The notes beneath the pieces were generated by a model. It was not told the origin of the DNA and did no database searches. It saw nothing but the letters and a program-made list of their open reading frames with translations. Of a stretch of DNA of 36,550 nt, positions 11,274-18,783 are shown in pieces (position 1 is the stretch's first letter; the number at the start of each line of letters is the position of its first letter). The translations under genes and the position numbers were made by a program. Origin of the DNA: Betaproteobacteria bacterium UBA7395. GTDB lineage: Bacteria > Pseudomonadota > Gammaproteobacteria > Burkholderiales > Rhodocyclaceae. The DNA lies in assembly GCA_002470165.1 (NCBI GenBank), contig DKNF01000044.1, forward strand, positions 1 through 36,550, in the 5' to 3' direction.

Positions 11274-11821
11274 TGAAGGTCACACCGACAAAACTGGCTG
11301 GCGTGTTGATCATCGAGCCCCGGGTTTTCGGGGACGAGCGCGGATTTTTCTTCGAAAGCTTCAATCAGCGCGCCTTCGATGACGCGGTCGGTACTCATGT
11401 CGATTTCGTCCAGGATAACCACTCGAAAAGCAGCCGCAACGTACTGCGCGGGCTGCATTATCAGTTGCCGCCGAAAGCCCAGGGCAAGCTGGTGCGTGTC
11501 GTCCAGGGCGAGGTTTTCGACGTGGCGGTCGATTTGCGCAAGGACTCGCCGACCTTCGGTCAGTGGGTGGGCGAAATCCTCTCGGCCGAAAACAAGAAAC
11601 AGCTGTGGATTCCGGCAGGATTCGCGCATGGCTTCCTGACCCTGAGCGATACGGCGGAGTTCCTGTACAAGACCACGGATTACTATTCGCCCGAGCATGA
11701 GCGGTGCATTCGTTGGGATGATGCGGACGTGGGGGTCGAGTGGCCGCTATCCATGCCGCCGCTGGTTTCCGGAAAAGATGCCCAGGGATTGCCGTTCTTG
11801 GGGTTGGCGGATGTGTTCTAG
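11273..11821 (+). CDS. rfbC: dTDP-4-dehydrorhamnose 3,5-epimerase
   Basis: Cupin-type epimerase of 182 residues that acts on dTDP-4-keto-6-deoxyglucose. It shows the FGDERGFFFESFN N-terminal pattern, the catalytic His62 in LRGLHYQ, and the VFDVAVDLRKDSPTFG strand. The ATG overlaps the rfbA stop by one base. The last enzyme of dTDP-rhamnose synthesis, RfbD, is not encoded next to it or elsewhere in the window, so the final sugar is not fixed by this locus alone. Confidence 0.97.
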   Translation: MKVTPTKLAGVLIIEPRVFGDERGFFFESFNQRAFDDAVGTHVDFVQDNHSKSSRNVLRGLHYQLPPKAQGKLVRVVQGEVFDVAVDLRKDSPTFGQWVGEILSAENKKQLWIPAGFAHGFLTLSDTAEFLYKTTDYYSPEHERCIRWDDADVGVEWPLSMPPLVSGKDAQGLPFLGLADVF

Positions 11822-11834
11822 CTGAGTGGGTGTC

Positions 11835-13304
11835 ATGTTGGAGGGACTTTACACCAGGCTCAGGGGGAGCCCAGTACTTGCCACTTTCGCGCTCAGCCTG
11901 CTCCTGTCGTTGCTAGCACGGATGGGGAGTCTGATAAACCGCGATGGCATCCTGTACGTCGAAACTGCTCGGGTTTTTCTTGAGGGTGGTTTCGCTGCGG
12001 CAATGGCCGATTTTTACTGGCCATTTTTTCCTATCCTGTTCGCCGGTCTTGCGCACCTTACCGGGCTCGCCTTAGAAACCTCGGGGTATCTGCTCAATGC
12101 GCTTTTTATGGCCGGCGTCTGTGCCTTTCTGGTTGATATTGCGCGTCGTCGTTTCCCTGACGCAATCTGGTTCGTTGCTCTGGTCGTTCTCGCAATACCG
12201 GGGTTGAACGAGTACCGGAACGAGTTGTTGCGTGAGTATGGTGCATGGTTCTTTTCCATGCTTGCACTCTGGCTGGCGATTCGTTTCGACGAGCGGCCGG
12301 GGTGGCTTCTGGCACAATTGATTTTGCCAAGTCTTGCTGTTGCAGCCTTGTTCCGGCCCGAGGCAGTCGTCCTGTACCCGGCGATTGTCCTTTGGCAAGC
12401 ATGGTCCAGCCCGGCCGCTGAGCGTGCTCGTCGCCTGGCGATGATCGCGGGGCCGGCGTGTCTATTCGGTGTGCTTTTCTTGGTCTATTTTTTGGGTAGT
12501 CCTTTGTACGAAAAAAGTCGTCTGGCCAGCGATGTGCTTCGGTTTGGCTTTCAGGGACTGGAACAAAAGGTTCAGGCTGTCGCGGCTGTACTTCCGGCGT
12601 ATGCCAGTGAACAGGTCAGAGGTATTCTGATCTGGGGGTCGTTGGCCATCATCCCCGAACGATTCCTGGCAAAGTTGGGCCTGTTCGCCCTTCCTTTGCT
12701 CCTGCTTCTTTTCAGTGGGCGCATGGTCGATGCCGTGAAGCGGAATTCCCTGTTGTCCTGCGCGTTCCTGGCCCACATCCTTGTGTTGTCGGTTTTTGTC
12801 ATAGGGATGCAGTTCCTTGCCGGGCGTTATGTCGCATTACTGTTTCTTTTTAGTGCGCCGGTGATTGGGTATGGTATCTGGTGTTTCGTCAGTGGCAGAC
12901 CTCGCTGGAAAATTCCGGTTGTGGCCCTACTGCTAGCGCTTATGTTCGCCAACGTGATTTATTCTGAGCCGGCCAAACAGCATTTTGTGGATGCGGGCAA
13001 GTGGCTTTCCGCGAATGTTCAGGACTCACCTCGTATTTACATTGAAAGTGGGCGTACCTTGTATTACACGGGGTGGCGGCCCATGCGGCGCTGGTATACC
13101 GAGGATCGTCAGGAATTGGCTGGATTGATCAAGGAAGGTCGTTTTGATCTCTTGGTGCTGGAGGTCTCGCGCAAGGAAAAAGAATTTGACCAGTGGGTAC
13201 AGGAAAGTGGCGTGGAGGTATTGGCGCGCTTTTCTCATCCCAATGGGGACGCCGTGATTGTTGTTCGGCCAAAGGTAAATCAAGGTTCGGCGCCGGTCGG
13301 GTAG
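11835..13304 (+). CDS. multi-spanning membrane protein, GT-C glycosyltransferase-like
   Basis: About 489 residues with roughly 10-12 hydrophobic segments between residues 15 and 375 and a soluble C-terminal tail of about 110 residues. The first loop has N-R-D-G-I-L-Y-V-E-T-A, reminiscent of the acidic first loop of GT-C (family 39/ArnT-like) transferases that use polyprenyl-phosphate sugars; this is a fold-level guess, not a firm family match. The gene starts 13 bases after rfbC (ATG 11835, alternative GTG 11826) and is clearly less GC-rich than the rfb genes, suggesting separate acquisition. It could glycosylate a lipid-linked precursor or cell-surface glycan on the periplasmic side. Confidence 0.6.
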   Translation: MLEGLYTRLRGSPVLATFALSLLLSLLARMGSLINRDGILYVETARVFLEGGFAAAMADFYWPFFPILFAGLAHLTGLALETSGYLLNALFMAGVCAFLVDIARRRFPDAIWFVALVVLAIPGLNEYRNELLREYGAWFFSMLALWLAIRFDERPGWLLAQLILPSLAVAALFRPEAVVLYPAIVLWQAWSSPAAERARRLAMIAGPACLFGVLFLVYFLGSPLYEKSRLASDVLRFGFQGLEQKVQAVAAVLPAYASEQVRGILIWGSLAIIPERFLAKLGLFALPLLLLLFSGRMVDAVKRNSLLSCAFLAHILVLSVFVIGMQFLAGRYVALLFLFSAPVIGYGIWCFVSGRPRWKIPVVALLLALMFANVIYSEPAKQHFVDAGKWLSANVQDSPRIYIESGRTLYYTGWRPMRRWYTEDRQELAGLIKEGRFDLLVLEVSRKEKEFDQWVQESGVEVLARFSHPNGDAVIVVRPKVNQGSAPVG

Positions 13305-13319
13305 TGGGGGCAGGGGTGA

Positions 13320-13348
13320 TTTTAAAAGAACCTGCTGTGTGGCATAAT
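13320..13348 (+). promoter_or_regulatory. candidate promoter for the legB operon
   Basis: The 218-base gap between the membrane-protein gene and legB holds an extended -10, TGGCATAAT (hexamer 13343-13348), with a weak TTTTAA -35-like hexamer 17 bases upstream. No hairpin-plus-T-run terminator and no JUMPstart/ops element is seen in the gap. Confidence 0.4.
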
Positions 13349-13522
13349 TCGCGCCGATTCTAGGGCTTGTCCTGGCTGTCGCTGCGCTCCCAGTTTGATT
13401 TTTGGCCGGATTGACATTAATTGCCTTTTGCTGGGCGAGCGCTTTCCCGGTGTTTGTTTTTCTCGTCACGTTACAGGATGCTTTGGCACCTCTAGTGTAG
13501 GCAACAGGACGGATTGGTCTCT

Positions 13523-14518
13523 ATGAAGGTTTTGGTGACAGGTGCCGATGGATTCATTGGTTCGCATTTGACGGAAGCCCTGGTTCGTCAGGGTTATGAC
13601 GTGCGCGCCTTCGTCCTCTATAACTCGTTCGGCTCCTGGGGCTGGCTGGATCATTCCCCCGCCGAGATCAAGTCGGCCATCGATGTGTTTGCCGGCGATA
13701 TCCGGGATCCGCACGGGGTGCGCACCGCCATGCAAGGCTGCGATGCGGTCCTGCACCTGGCGGCACTGATCGCCATTCCGTACTCCTATCATTCGCCCGA
13801 TACCTACGTCGATACCAACATCAAGGGCACCCTGAACGTCCTCCAGGCGGCCAGGGAGCTTGGCGTTTCCCGGGTGATTCATACCTCGACCAGCGAGGTG
13901 TACGGCACGGCGCGCTTCGTGCCGATCACCGAAGAGCACCCCTTGCAGGGGCAATCGCCTTACTCGGCGTCGAAGATCGGCGCCGATCAGCTTGCCTATT
14001 CCTTTTATGCTTCCTTCGACCTGCCGGTGGTCATCGCCCGTCCCTTCAACACCTATGGGCCGCGCCAGTCGGCCAGGGCGGTGATCCCGACGATCATCAC
14101 CCAGATTGCCAGCGGTGCGCGCCATCTGAAACTCGGTGCGCTGCATCCGACCCGCGACTTCAACTACGTTGCCGACACGGCCGCAGCCTTCATCGCGGCG
14201 CTGAAGAGCGAGCGCGGTTTGGGCGAGGTGGTGAATTTCGGTTCGAATTTCGAAATCTCGATCGGCGATACCGTCAGGACGATCGCCGAAGTCATGGGCG
14301 CAGAGATCGACATCGAGACCGATGCGGTGCGCCTGCGCCCCGGCAAGAGCGAAGTCGAGCGGCTATGGGCGGACAACCGTAAGGCGCATGAACTGTTCGG
14401 CTGGCGTCCCGCCTATGGTGGGTTGGACGGCTTCTGCAAGGGGCTCGGTGAAACCGTGCAATGGTTCCTCGATCAGAATAACCTGGCGGGTTACAAGTCC
14501 GGTCGTTACAACATCTGA
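13523..14518 (+). CDS. legB: NAD-dependent 4,6-dehydratase, LegB type
   Basis: Extended SDR of 331 residues close to LegB of legionaminic acid synthesis, which dehydrates a nucleotide-GlcNAc (GDP-GlcNAc in Campylobacter) to the 4-keto-6-deoxy sugar. Visible are VTGADGFIGSHL at the N-terminus, HLAALIAIPYSYHSPDTY, STSEVYGTA, the catalytic YSASKIGADQL and RPFNTYGPRQSARAVIPTI. The ATG at 13523 places the Rossmann motif at the N-terminus; a TTG at 13514 is in frame and closer to AGGAC. Codon use is host-like and GC-rich, unlike the next genes. LegC, the aminotransferase that normally follows, is absent. A UDP-GlcNAc-using dehydratase is an alternative. Confidence 0.85.
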   Translation: MKVLVTGADGFIGSHLTEALVRQGYDVRAFVLYNSFGSWGWLDHSPAEIKSAIDVFAGDIRDPHGVRTAMQGCDAVLHLAALIAIPYSYHSPDTYVDTNIKGTLNVLQAARELGVSRVIHTSTSEVYGTARFVPITEEHPLQGQSPYSASKIGADQLAYSFYASFDLPVVIARPFNTYGPRQSARAVIPTIITQIASGARHLKLGALHPTRDFNYVADTAAAFIAALKSERGLGEVVNFGSNFEISIGDTVRTIAEVMGAEIDIETDAVRLRPGKSEVERLWADNRKAHELFGWRPAYGGLDGFCKGLGETVQWFLDQNNLAGYKSGRYNI

Positions 14519-14540
14519 TGTCTCAGGGGAGGGGTAACGA

Positions 14541-15542
14541 TTGAAAAATCTCATCATTGCTGAAGCAGGTGTCAACCACAACGGTGATATCGCTATTGCG
14601 TGCGCGCTGATTGATGCTGCTGCGGATGCCGGTGCCGATTTGGTGAAGTTTCAGACTTTCAAGGCCGACCGACTGGTAGTCGGTACTGCGCAAAAGGCTG
14701 ATTATCAGGCTAAGACGACTGACGCTGACGAGTCTCAGTTCGAGATGCTTAAGCATCTCGAACTGAGTGCAACCATGCATGAGCAGCTCATCGACCACGC
14801 TGCCCGGCGCGGCATCGAGTTCTTCTCGACCGCTTTTGATTTGGATAGCCTCGACTACCTAATGAAGCTTGGCATGGCGCGCATCAAGGTGCCTTCGGGA
14901 GAAATTACCAACTTGCCCTATCTGCGCAAGGTGGGTAGCTACGGTAAACAAGTGATTCTATCGACCGGCATGGCCAACTTGGGCGAAATCGAAGCCGCAC
15001 TGCTTGTGCTTGAGCAGGCGGGAACGCCTCGTAGCCATATTACGGTGCTTCAATGCACCACAGAATATCCGGCGCCGATGGACGAAGTGAACTTGCGTGC
15101 AATGCTCACGATCCGCGATGCTTTCGGCGTCGCGGTCGGATATTCAGATCACACGCGCGGCATCGAAGTGCCCATCGCCGCCGTCGCTCTAGGCGCGACG
15201 GTGATTGAGAAGCACTTTACCTTGGATCGATCACTGCCCGGACCGGACCACCAGGCGAGTCTCGATCCGGCAGAATTGCGCGCCATGGTTGCCGCGATCA
15301 GAAATATCGAAGTCGCTCTGGGCGACGGTATCAAGCGTCCGAGCCCAAGCGAAATCAAGAACCAGCCGCTTTCCCGCAAGTCCATCGTCGCGCAACGGGC
15401 GATTCGCACAGGCGAATCGTTCAGCCCGGAGAATCTCGCCGTCAAACGGCCTGGCTACGGCATCTCGCCGATGCATTGGGATGCCGTCATCGGGCAACGT
15501 GCCCGGCGCGATTTTATGGCGGATGAGCCGATCGAGCTGTGA
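14541..15542 (+). CDS. legI: nonulosonic acid synthase (legionaminate/N-acetylneuraminate synthase)
   Basis: NeuB-family enzyme of 333 residues that condenses phosphoenolpyruvate with a six-carbon N-acetylhexosamine to form a nine-carbon sialic-type acid. The (beta/alpha)8 barrel spans about 1-265 with IAEAGVNHNG, VKFQTF, KVPSGEITN, STGMA and EKHFTLD, and the C-terminal SAF (antifreeze-like) domain about 275-333. The start is TTG, 6 bases after a very strong AGGGGAGGGG ribosome-binding site; no suitable ATG exists. Choice between Leg and Neu5Ac synthase rests on the neighbours. The gene contains a perfect 34-base palindrome (14734-14767). Confidence 0.92.
   Translation: MKNLIIAEAGVNHNGDIAIACALIDAAADAGADLVKFQTFKADRLVVGTAQKADYQAKTTDADESQFEMLKHLELSATMHEQLIDHAARRGIEFFSTAFDLDSLDYLMKLGMARIKVPSGEITNLPYLRKVGSYGKQVILSTGMANLGEIEAALLVLEQAGTPRSHITVLQCTTEYPAPMDEVNLRAMLTIRDAFGVAVGYSDHTRGIEVPIAAVALGATVIEKHFTLDRSLPGPDHQASLDPAELRAMVAAIRNIEVALGDGIKRPSPSEIKNQPLSRKSIVAQRAIRTGESFSPENLAVKRPGYGISPMHWDAVIGQRARRDFMADEPIEL
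14734..14767. repeat. perfect 34-bp palindrome inside legI
   Basis: The half-site CTCAGTTCGAGATGCTT (14734-14750) is followed without spacer by its exact reverse complement (14751-14767). It encodes the S-Q-F-E-M-L-K-H-L-E-L segment of the synthase, which is a conserved stretch in this family, so it is at least partly protein-constrained, but the codon choices make it perfect. It could form a cruciform or a long mRNA hairpin. Confidence 0.9.
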
Positions 15543-15561
15543 CGGAAAAGAGGCATATCGA

Positions 15562-16275
15562 TTGACCACCGTAGCAATTCATCAGCCGCAATATCTTCCT
15601 TGGCTCCCCTACCTAGCCAAGGCAAGCGCGTGTGACGTCTTTGTCTATCTCGACAATGTTCAATATCAGCAGGGCGGAGTACAAAACCGGAACCAGATCA
15701 AGACGGCGAGCGGTGCTGCTTGGCTGACGGTACCGGTGCGCGCGTCGCTCGAACATGCCATATGCGAAGCACGGATCGACAATGCGCGGGCTTGGCGGCA
15801 AAAACACTTGGCCAGCATCCAGCAGGCGTATGCGAGGGCGCCGTACAAGGCACAACTCGACTGCGGCTTGCGACAACTGCTCGAACAGGACTGGGAGTTT
15901 CTCAGCGAGTTGAACATCGCCACCACGGAATGGATGTTCGAACAATTCGGTGTGAAATGCCAACGAGTTCGTGCTTCACTGTTGCATGTAGACGGCGTGA
16001 AGGATGACCTAGTGATTGACATTTGCAAAAGCCTAAATGCTACCACCTATCTGTCGGGGCACGGCGCCAAGGCGTATCAAGACGAACGAAAGTTCGAGGC
16101 GGCCGGTGTTAAGCTTCGCTACTTTGACTATTTTCATCCCTCATATTTGCAGTGCCACGCCAAGCAAGGGTTTGTGACGGGGCTCTCCGCGCTGGATTGC
16201 CTGCTCAATATGGGTCCCACTGCCGCGCCGCTGATACGGACTGGAAATATTCCGGGCGCGAACGCCTCCACATAA
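15562..16275 (+). CDS. WbqC-family protein
   Basis: 237 residues starting at a TTG 8 bases after AAAAGAGG. It opens with A-I-H-Q-P-Q-Y-L-P-W-L-P-Y-L, the hallmark of the WbqC-like family found in O-antigen and glycan loci. The biochemical role of the family is not established to my knowledge; acyl or amide transfer onto amino sugars is sometimes suspected from gene neighbourhoods. Here it sits between the NeuB-type synthase and a methyltransferase, and three genes before a PIG-L deacetylase, suggesting a part in tailoring an amino group of the nonulosonic acid or its precursor. That role is inference. Confidence 0.8.
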   Translation: MTTVAIHQPQYLPWLPYLAKASACDVFVYLDNVQYQQGGVQNRNQIKTASGAAWLTVPVRASLEHAICEARIDNARAWRQKHLASIQQAYARAPYKAQLDCGLRQLLEQDWEFLSELNIATTEWMFEQFGVKCQRVRASLLHVDGVKDDLVIDICKSLNATTYLSGHGAKAYQDERKFEAAGVKLRYFDYFHPSYLQCHAKQGFVTGLSALDCLLNMGPTAAPLIRTGNIPGANAST

Positions 16276-16287
16276 CGAGACTCTCCG

Positions 16288-16932
16288 ATGAACCAGACCA
16301 TCGACAATTGCCTAGCCAACGCCCAAGCCTATTGGGACGATAAGGTGCGCGCATCCGACAGCAATCCCGAGCGAGTGGAACAGAGCCAACGCACTCAGAA
16401 GATGCGGTTCGAGGCCTTCGTCTTGAATCATGACCTGAGCGGGCGTAGTCTCCTCGATGTCGGATGCGGTGTCGGTGACCTCTTGAATCATCTGCAGCGG
16501 CGAGAAATCGACTGCGAATACGACGGGTTCGATATTTCGCCTGAGATGGTGAAGCTTTGTCGCGAGAAATTTCCAGGCATTCGCTTCGAGAGCGGCAATT
16601 TCCTGGACTGGAACCCCGGCAAGTCGTTCGACTACACGATCGCTGTCGGCATCCACAACATCAAGCTCGACGGAGCCCGGGAGGTGCTGGAACGCGTCAC
16701 ACGCAAACAATTCGAGCTGAGCCGAATCGCGGCGCACGTCAGCCTTCTCACCGATAGATATGCCGGCTTTGCTCCGCACATTCTGGCGTGGCGAGTCGAA
16801 GAAGTCTTGTCGATGGCACTGGAGATCACTCCCTACGTCGTGCTGAGGCATGATTACCTGCCGAACGATTTCAGCATTACGCTCTATCGCGAACCGCTAA
16901 TCGACACGGGCAGAAACCTGAGGCTGGATTGA
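16288..16932 (+). CDS. class I SAM-dependent methyltransferase
   Basis: 214 residues. The SAM-binding motif I, L-L-D-V-G-C-G-V-G-D-L-L, is at about residues 55-66, followed by YDGFDISPEMV (motif II acidic residue) and FDYTIAVGIHNI. The N-terminal ~50 residues are helical and presumably bind substrate. It is embedded in the nonulosonate genes: 12 bases after the WbqC gene and 1 base before legG. A comparable methyltransferase gene occurs in the Campylobacter ptm locus, where it makes an N-methylated acetamidino legionaminic acid. Whether this one is orthologous cannot be told here; O- or N-methylation of the sugar is the likely job. Confidence 0.8.
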   Translation: MNQTIDNCLANAQAYWDDKVRASDSNPERVEQSQRTQKMRFEAFVLNHDLSGRSLLDVGCGVGDLLNHLQRREIDCEYDGFDISPEMVKLCREKFPGIRFESGNFLDWNPGKSFDYTIAVGIHNIKLDGAREVLERVTRKQFELSRIAAHVSLLTDRYAGFAPHILAWRVEEVLSMALEITPYVVLRHDYLPNDFSITLYREPLIDTGRNLRLD

Positions 16933-16933
16933 C

Positions 16934-18097
16934 ATGGATGCGCTTCGAAAAGTCTATTTCTTGACGGCCGCGCGGTCCGAATACGACTTGCTGTTTCCGG
17001 TCATCGACGAGGTGTCCAGGTCGCATGGCATCCGCGCCGGCGTCATCGCGACCGCCGCCCATCTTTCGCCCTTCCACGGCATGGGCATCGACCAGATCCG
17101 CCGCGACGGCTTCGAAGTGATCGGGACGATCGAGTCCCTCCTGTGTTCCGAGAGCTGGACTGGCCGTTCGCTTTCCTTTGCCCACCTGGTCGAAGGCCTG
17201 ACAAATCTGCTGAACGCGAACCGCCCGCACGTCCTGTTCATCGCCGGCGACCGGGAAGAGGCATTGGCAGGCGCCATTGTGGCGAACTTCCTCGGCATCC
17301 ATGTGGCCCACGTATATGGCGGTGATCGCTGCTTCGCTTCCGACATTGACGAAGTCTTCCGTCCGGCGATATCGAAACTCGCGCACTTTCACTTTGTCGC
17401 CACGGATGGGCACCGCGAGCGACTGATCCGCATGGGAGAACGTCCGCAAAGTATCTGGACGACCGGAGGCACTGGATTGGACAGGCTCCGCACCGAACCC
17501 GACATTCCTGACGAAGAATTGAGCCGCGAATTCGGCATCGACGTGTGCAAGCCGTTTTTCATGCTGATCCAGCATCCATCGTCTACGGTGGCATCGGACA
17601 GAAAGGCCGAAATGGCTTGTTTGCTGAAGGGCATTCTGTCGTTGAACTCCCCGGTGTTCTGTAGCTACCCGAACTTCGACCCCGGCAACGTGCCGATACG
17701 CGAAGCCATCGACGCGGCCAAAGCCGAGTACGACAACTTGATCGTTTACCACAATTTGCCTCGCAGCAAGTTCGTGGCGCTTTATCGCCGATGCGCGGCT
17801 ATCGTGGGCAATTCTTCCTCTATCGTGCTCGAATCCCCCTTTCTCAAGGTACCGGGAATCCTCGTCGGTCCCCGGCAGGATTTGCGTGAAACCGGTCCGA
17901 ATGTCCTGCGCGTCAATCTGTCCGAGGCAGAGGTGCGCACCGCCTGTCAGCGCGCTCTGAGCGACGAAGATTTCCTACACTTGGTGCGAACCTGTCCCAG
18001 CCCCTACGGTGACGGCCATGCGGCGGCACGTATTGCCAAACTACTCGCGGAGGTCGAACTGGATCGTTCTTTGCTCTTGAAGACCATCACTTACTAA
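16934..18097 (+). CDS. legG: UDP/GDP-N-acetylhexosamine 2-epimerase, hydrolysing (LegG/NeuC type)
   Basis: 387 residues of the hydrolysing 2-epimerase family (GT-B fold). It inverts C2 of the nucleotide-linked HexNAc and releases the nucleotide, giving the substrate of the NeuB-type synthase. Recognisable segments are F-L-T-A-A-R-S-E-Y-D-L near the N-terminus, LFIAGDREEALAGA, the conserved HVYGGD, and the C-terminal VGNSSSIVLESPFLKVPGILVGPRQ nucleotide-binding part. LegG uses a 2,4-diacetamido sugar and NeuC uses UDP-GlcNAc. Without legC nearby, NeuC-like activity remains possible. Confidence 0.9.
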   Translation: MDALRKVYFLTAARSEYDLLFPVIDEVSRSHGIRAGVIATAAHLSPFHGMGIDQIRRDGFEVIGTIESLLCSESWTGRSLSFAHLVEGLTNLLNANRPHVLFIAGDREEALAGAIVANFLGIHVAHVYGGDRCFASDIDEVFRPAISKLAHFHFVATDGHRERLIRMGERPQSIWTTGGTGLDRLRTEPDIPDEELSREFGIDVCKPFFMLIQHPSSTVASDRKAEMACLLKGILSLNSPVFCSYPNFDPGNVPIREAIDAAKAEYDNLIVYHNLPRSKFVALYRRCAAIVGNSSSIVLESPFLKVPGILVGPRQDLRETGPNVLRVNLSEAEVRTACQRALSDEDFLHLVRTCPSPYGDGHAAARIAKLLAEVELDRSLLLKTITY

Positions 18098-18116
18098 GTT
18101 TCGTGGCTACCCGTTC

Positions 18117-18779
18117 ATGAAGACGCTCATTATCGCACCCCACCCCGACGATGAAGTACTCGGCTGCGGCGGCACGCTGTTGCGCAGGAAGTTCGAAGGT
18201 GCCGAGTTGGGGTGGCTAATCGTCACCGGCATTTCGGTGCAGGCGGGCTGGACGGCCGAGCGCGTTTCGCAACGCGATGCGGAAATCACAGCTGTTGCCG
18301 AAGCGATCGGATTCGATCGCGTGTTCAATCTGTGTCTGCCGACCACACAACTAGACCGCTTGCCTATGGGTTCTTTGGTCCAGCAGTTCAGCGCGGTGTT
18401 CCAAGAGTTTGCGCCCGAGGAAGTTATGCTGCCGAATCGTTCTGATGTGCATACGGATCACCGCATCGTTTTTGACGCTGCTGCGGCTTGCACTAAGTGG
18501 TTTCGCTACCCTTCGGTAAGGCGCGTGCTGGCGTACGAAACCGTTTCTGAAACCGAGTTTGGTATTGATCCGGCATGCTGCTTCAAACCAAACTATTTCG
18601 TTGACATTGGTAGATTCCTCGAACGTAAGCTTGAAGTTTTGGAGTTCTATCGCTCCGAACTTGGGCAGTTCCCATTTCCGCGGAGTGTAGAAGCGGTTAA
18701 GGCGTTGGCGGCCGTTCGTGGGGCTACCGCAGGCTTTGAAGCGGCAGAGGCCTTTGAACTGCTGCGCGAACGGCTGTGA
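18117..18779 (+). CDS. PIG-L family N-deacetylase
   Basis: 220 residues with the metal-binding A-P-H-P-D-D-E motif at residues 7-13, and a later S-D-V-H-T-D-H providing the second metal-ligand set. Members of the family remove N-acetyl groups from GlcNAc-type substrates (e.g. GlcNAc-PI, MshB, BshB) in the cytosol. In this cluster it probably deacetylates an amino sugar intermediate so that another acyl group can be added, possibly by the WbqC-family protein or the hexapeptide acyltransferase nearby; that link is inference. The ATG lacks a clear Shine-Dalgarno and lies 19 bases after legG. Confidence 0.88.
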   Translation: MKTLIIAPHPDDEVLGCGGTLLRRKFEGAELGWLIVTGISVQAGWTAERVSQRDAEITAVAEAIGFDRVFNLCLPTTQLDRLPMGSLVQQFSAVFQEFAPEEVMLPNRSDVHTDHRIVFDAAAACTKWFRYPSVRRVLAYETVSETEFGIDPACCFKPNYFVDIGRFLERKLEVLEFYRSELGQFPFPRSVEAVKALAAVRGATAGFEAAEAFELLRERL

Positions 18780-18783
18780 AAAT

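Noticed and set aside
13411..13416. TTGACA as a -35 box before legB
   Set aside because: The bases 16-18 further on (around 13433-13440) are GC-rich and do not resemble a -10; the extended -10 at 13343-13348 is a better candidate.
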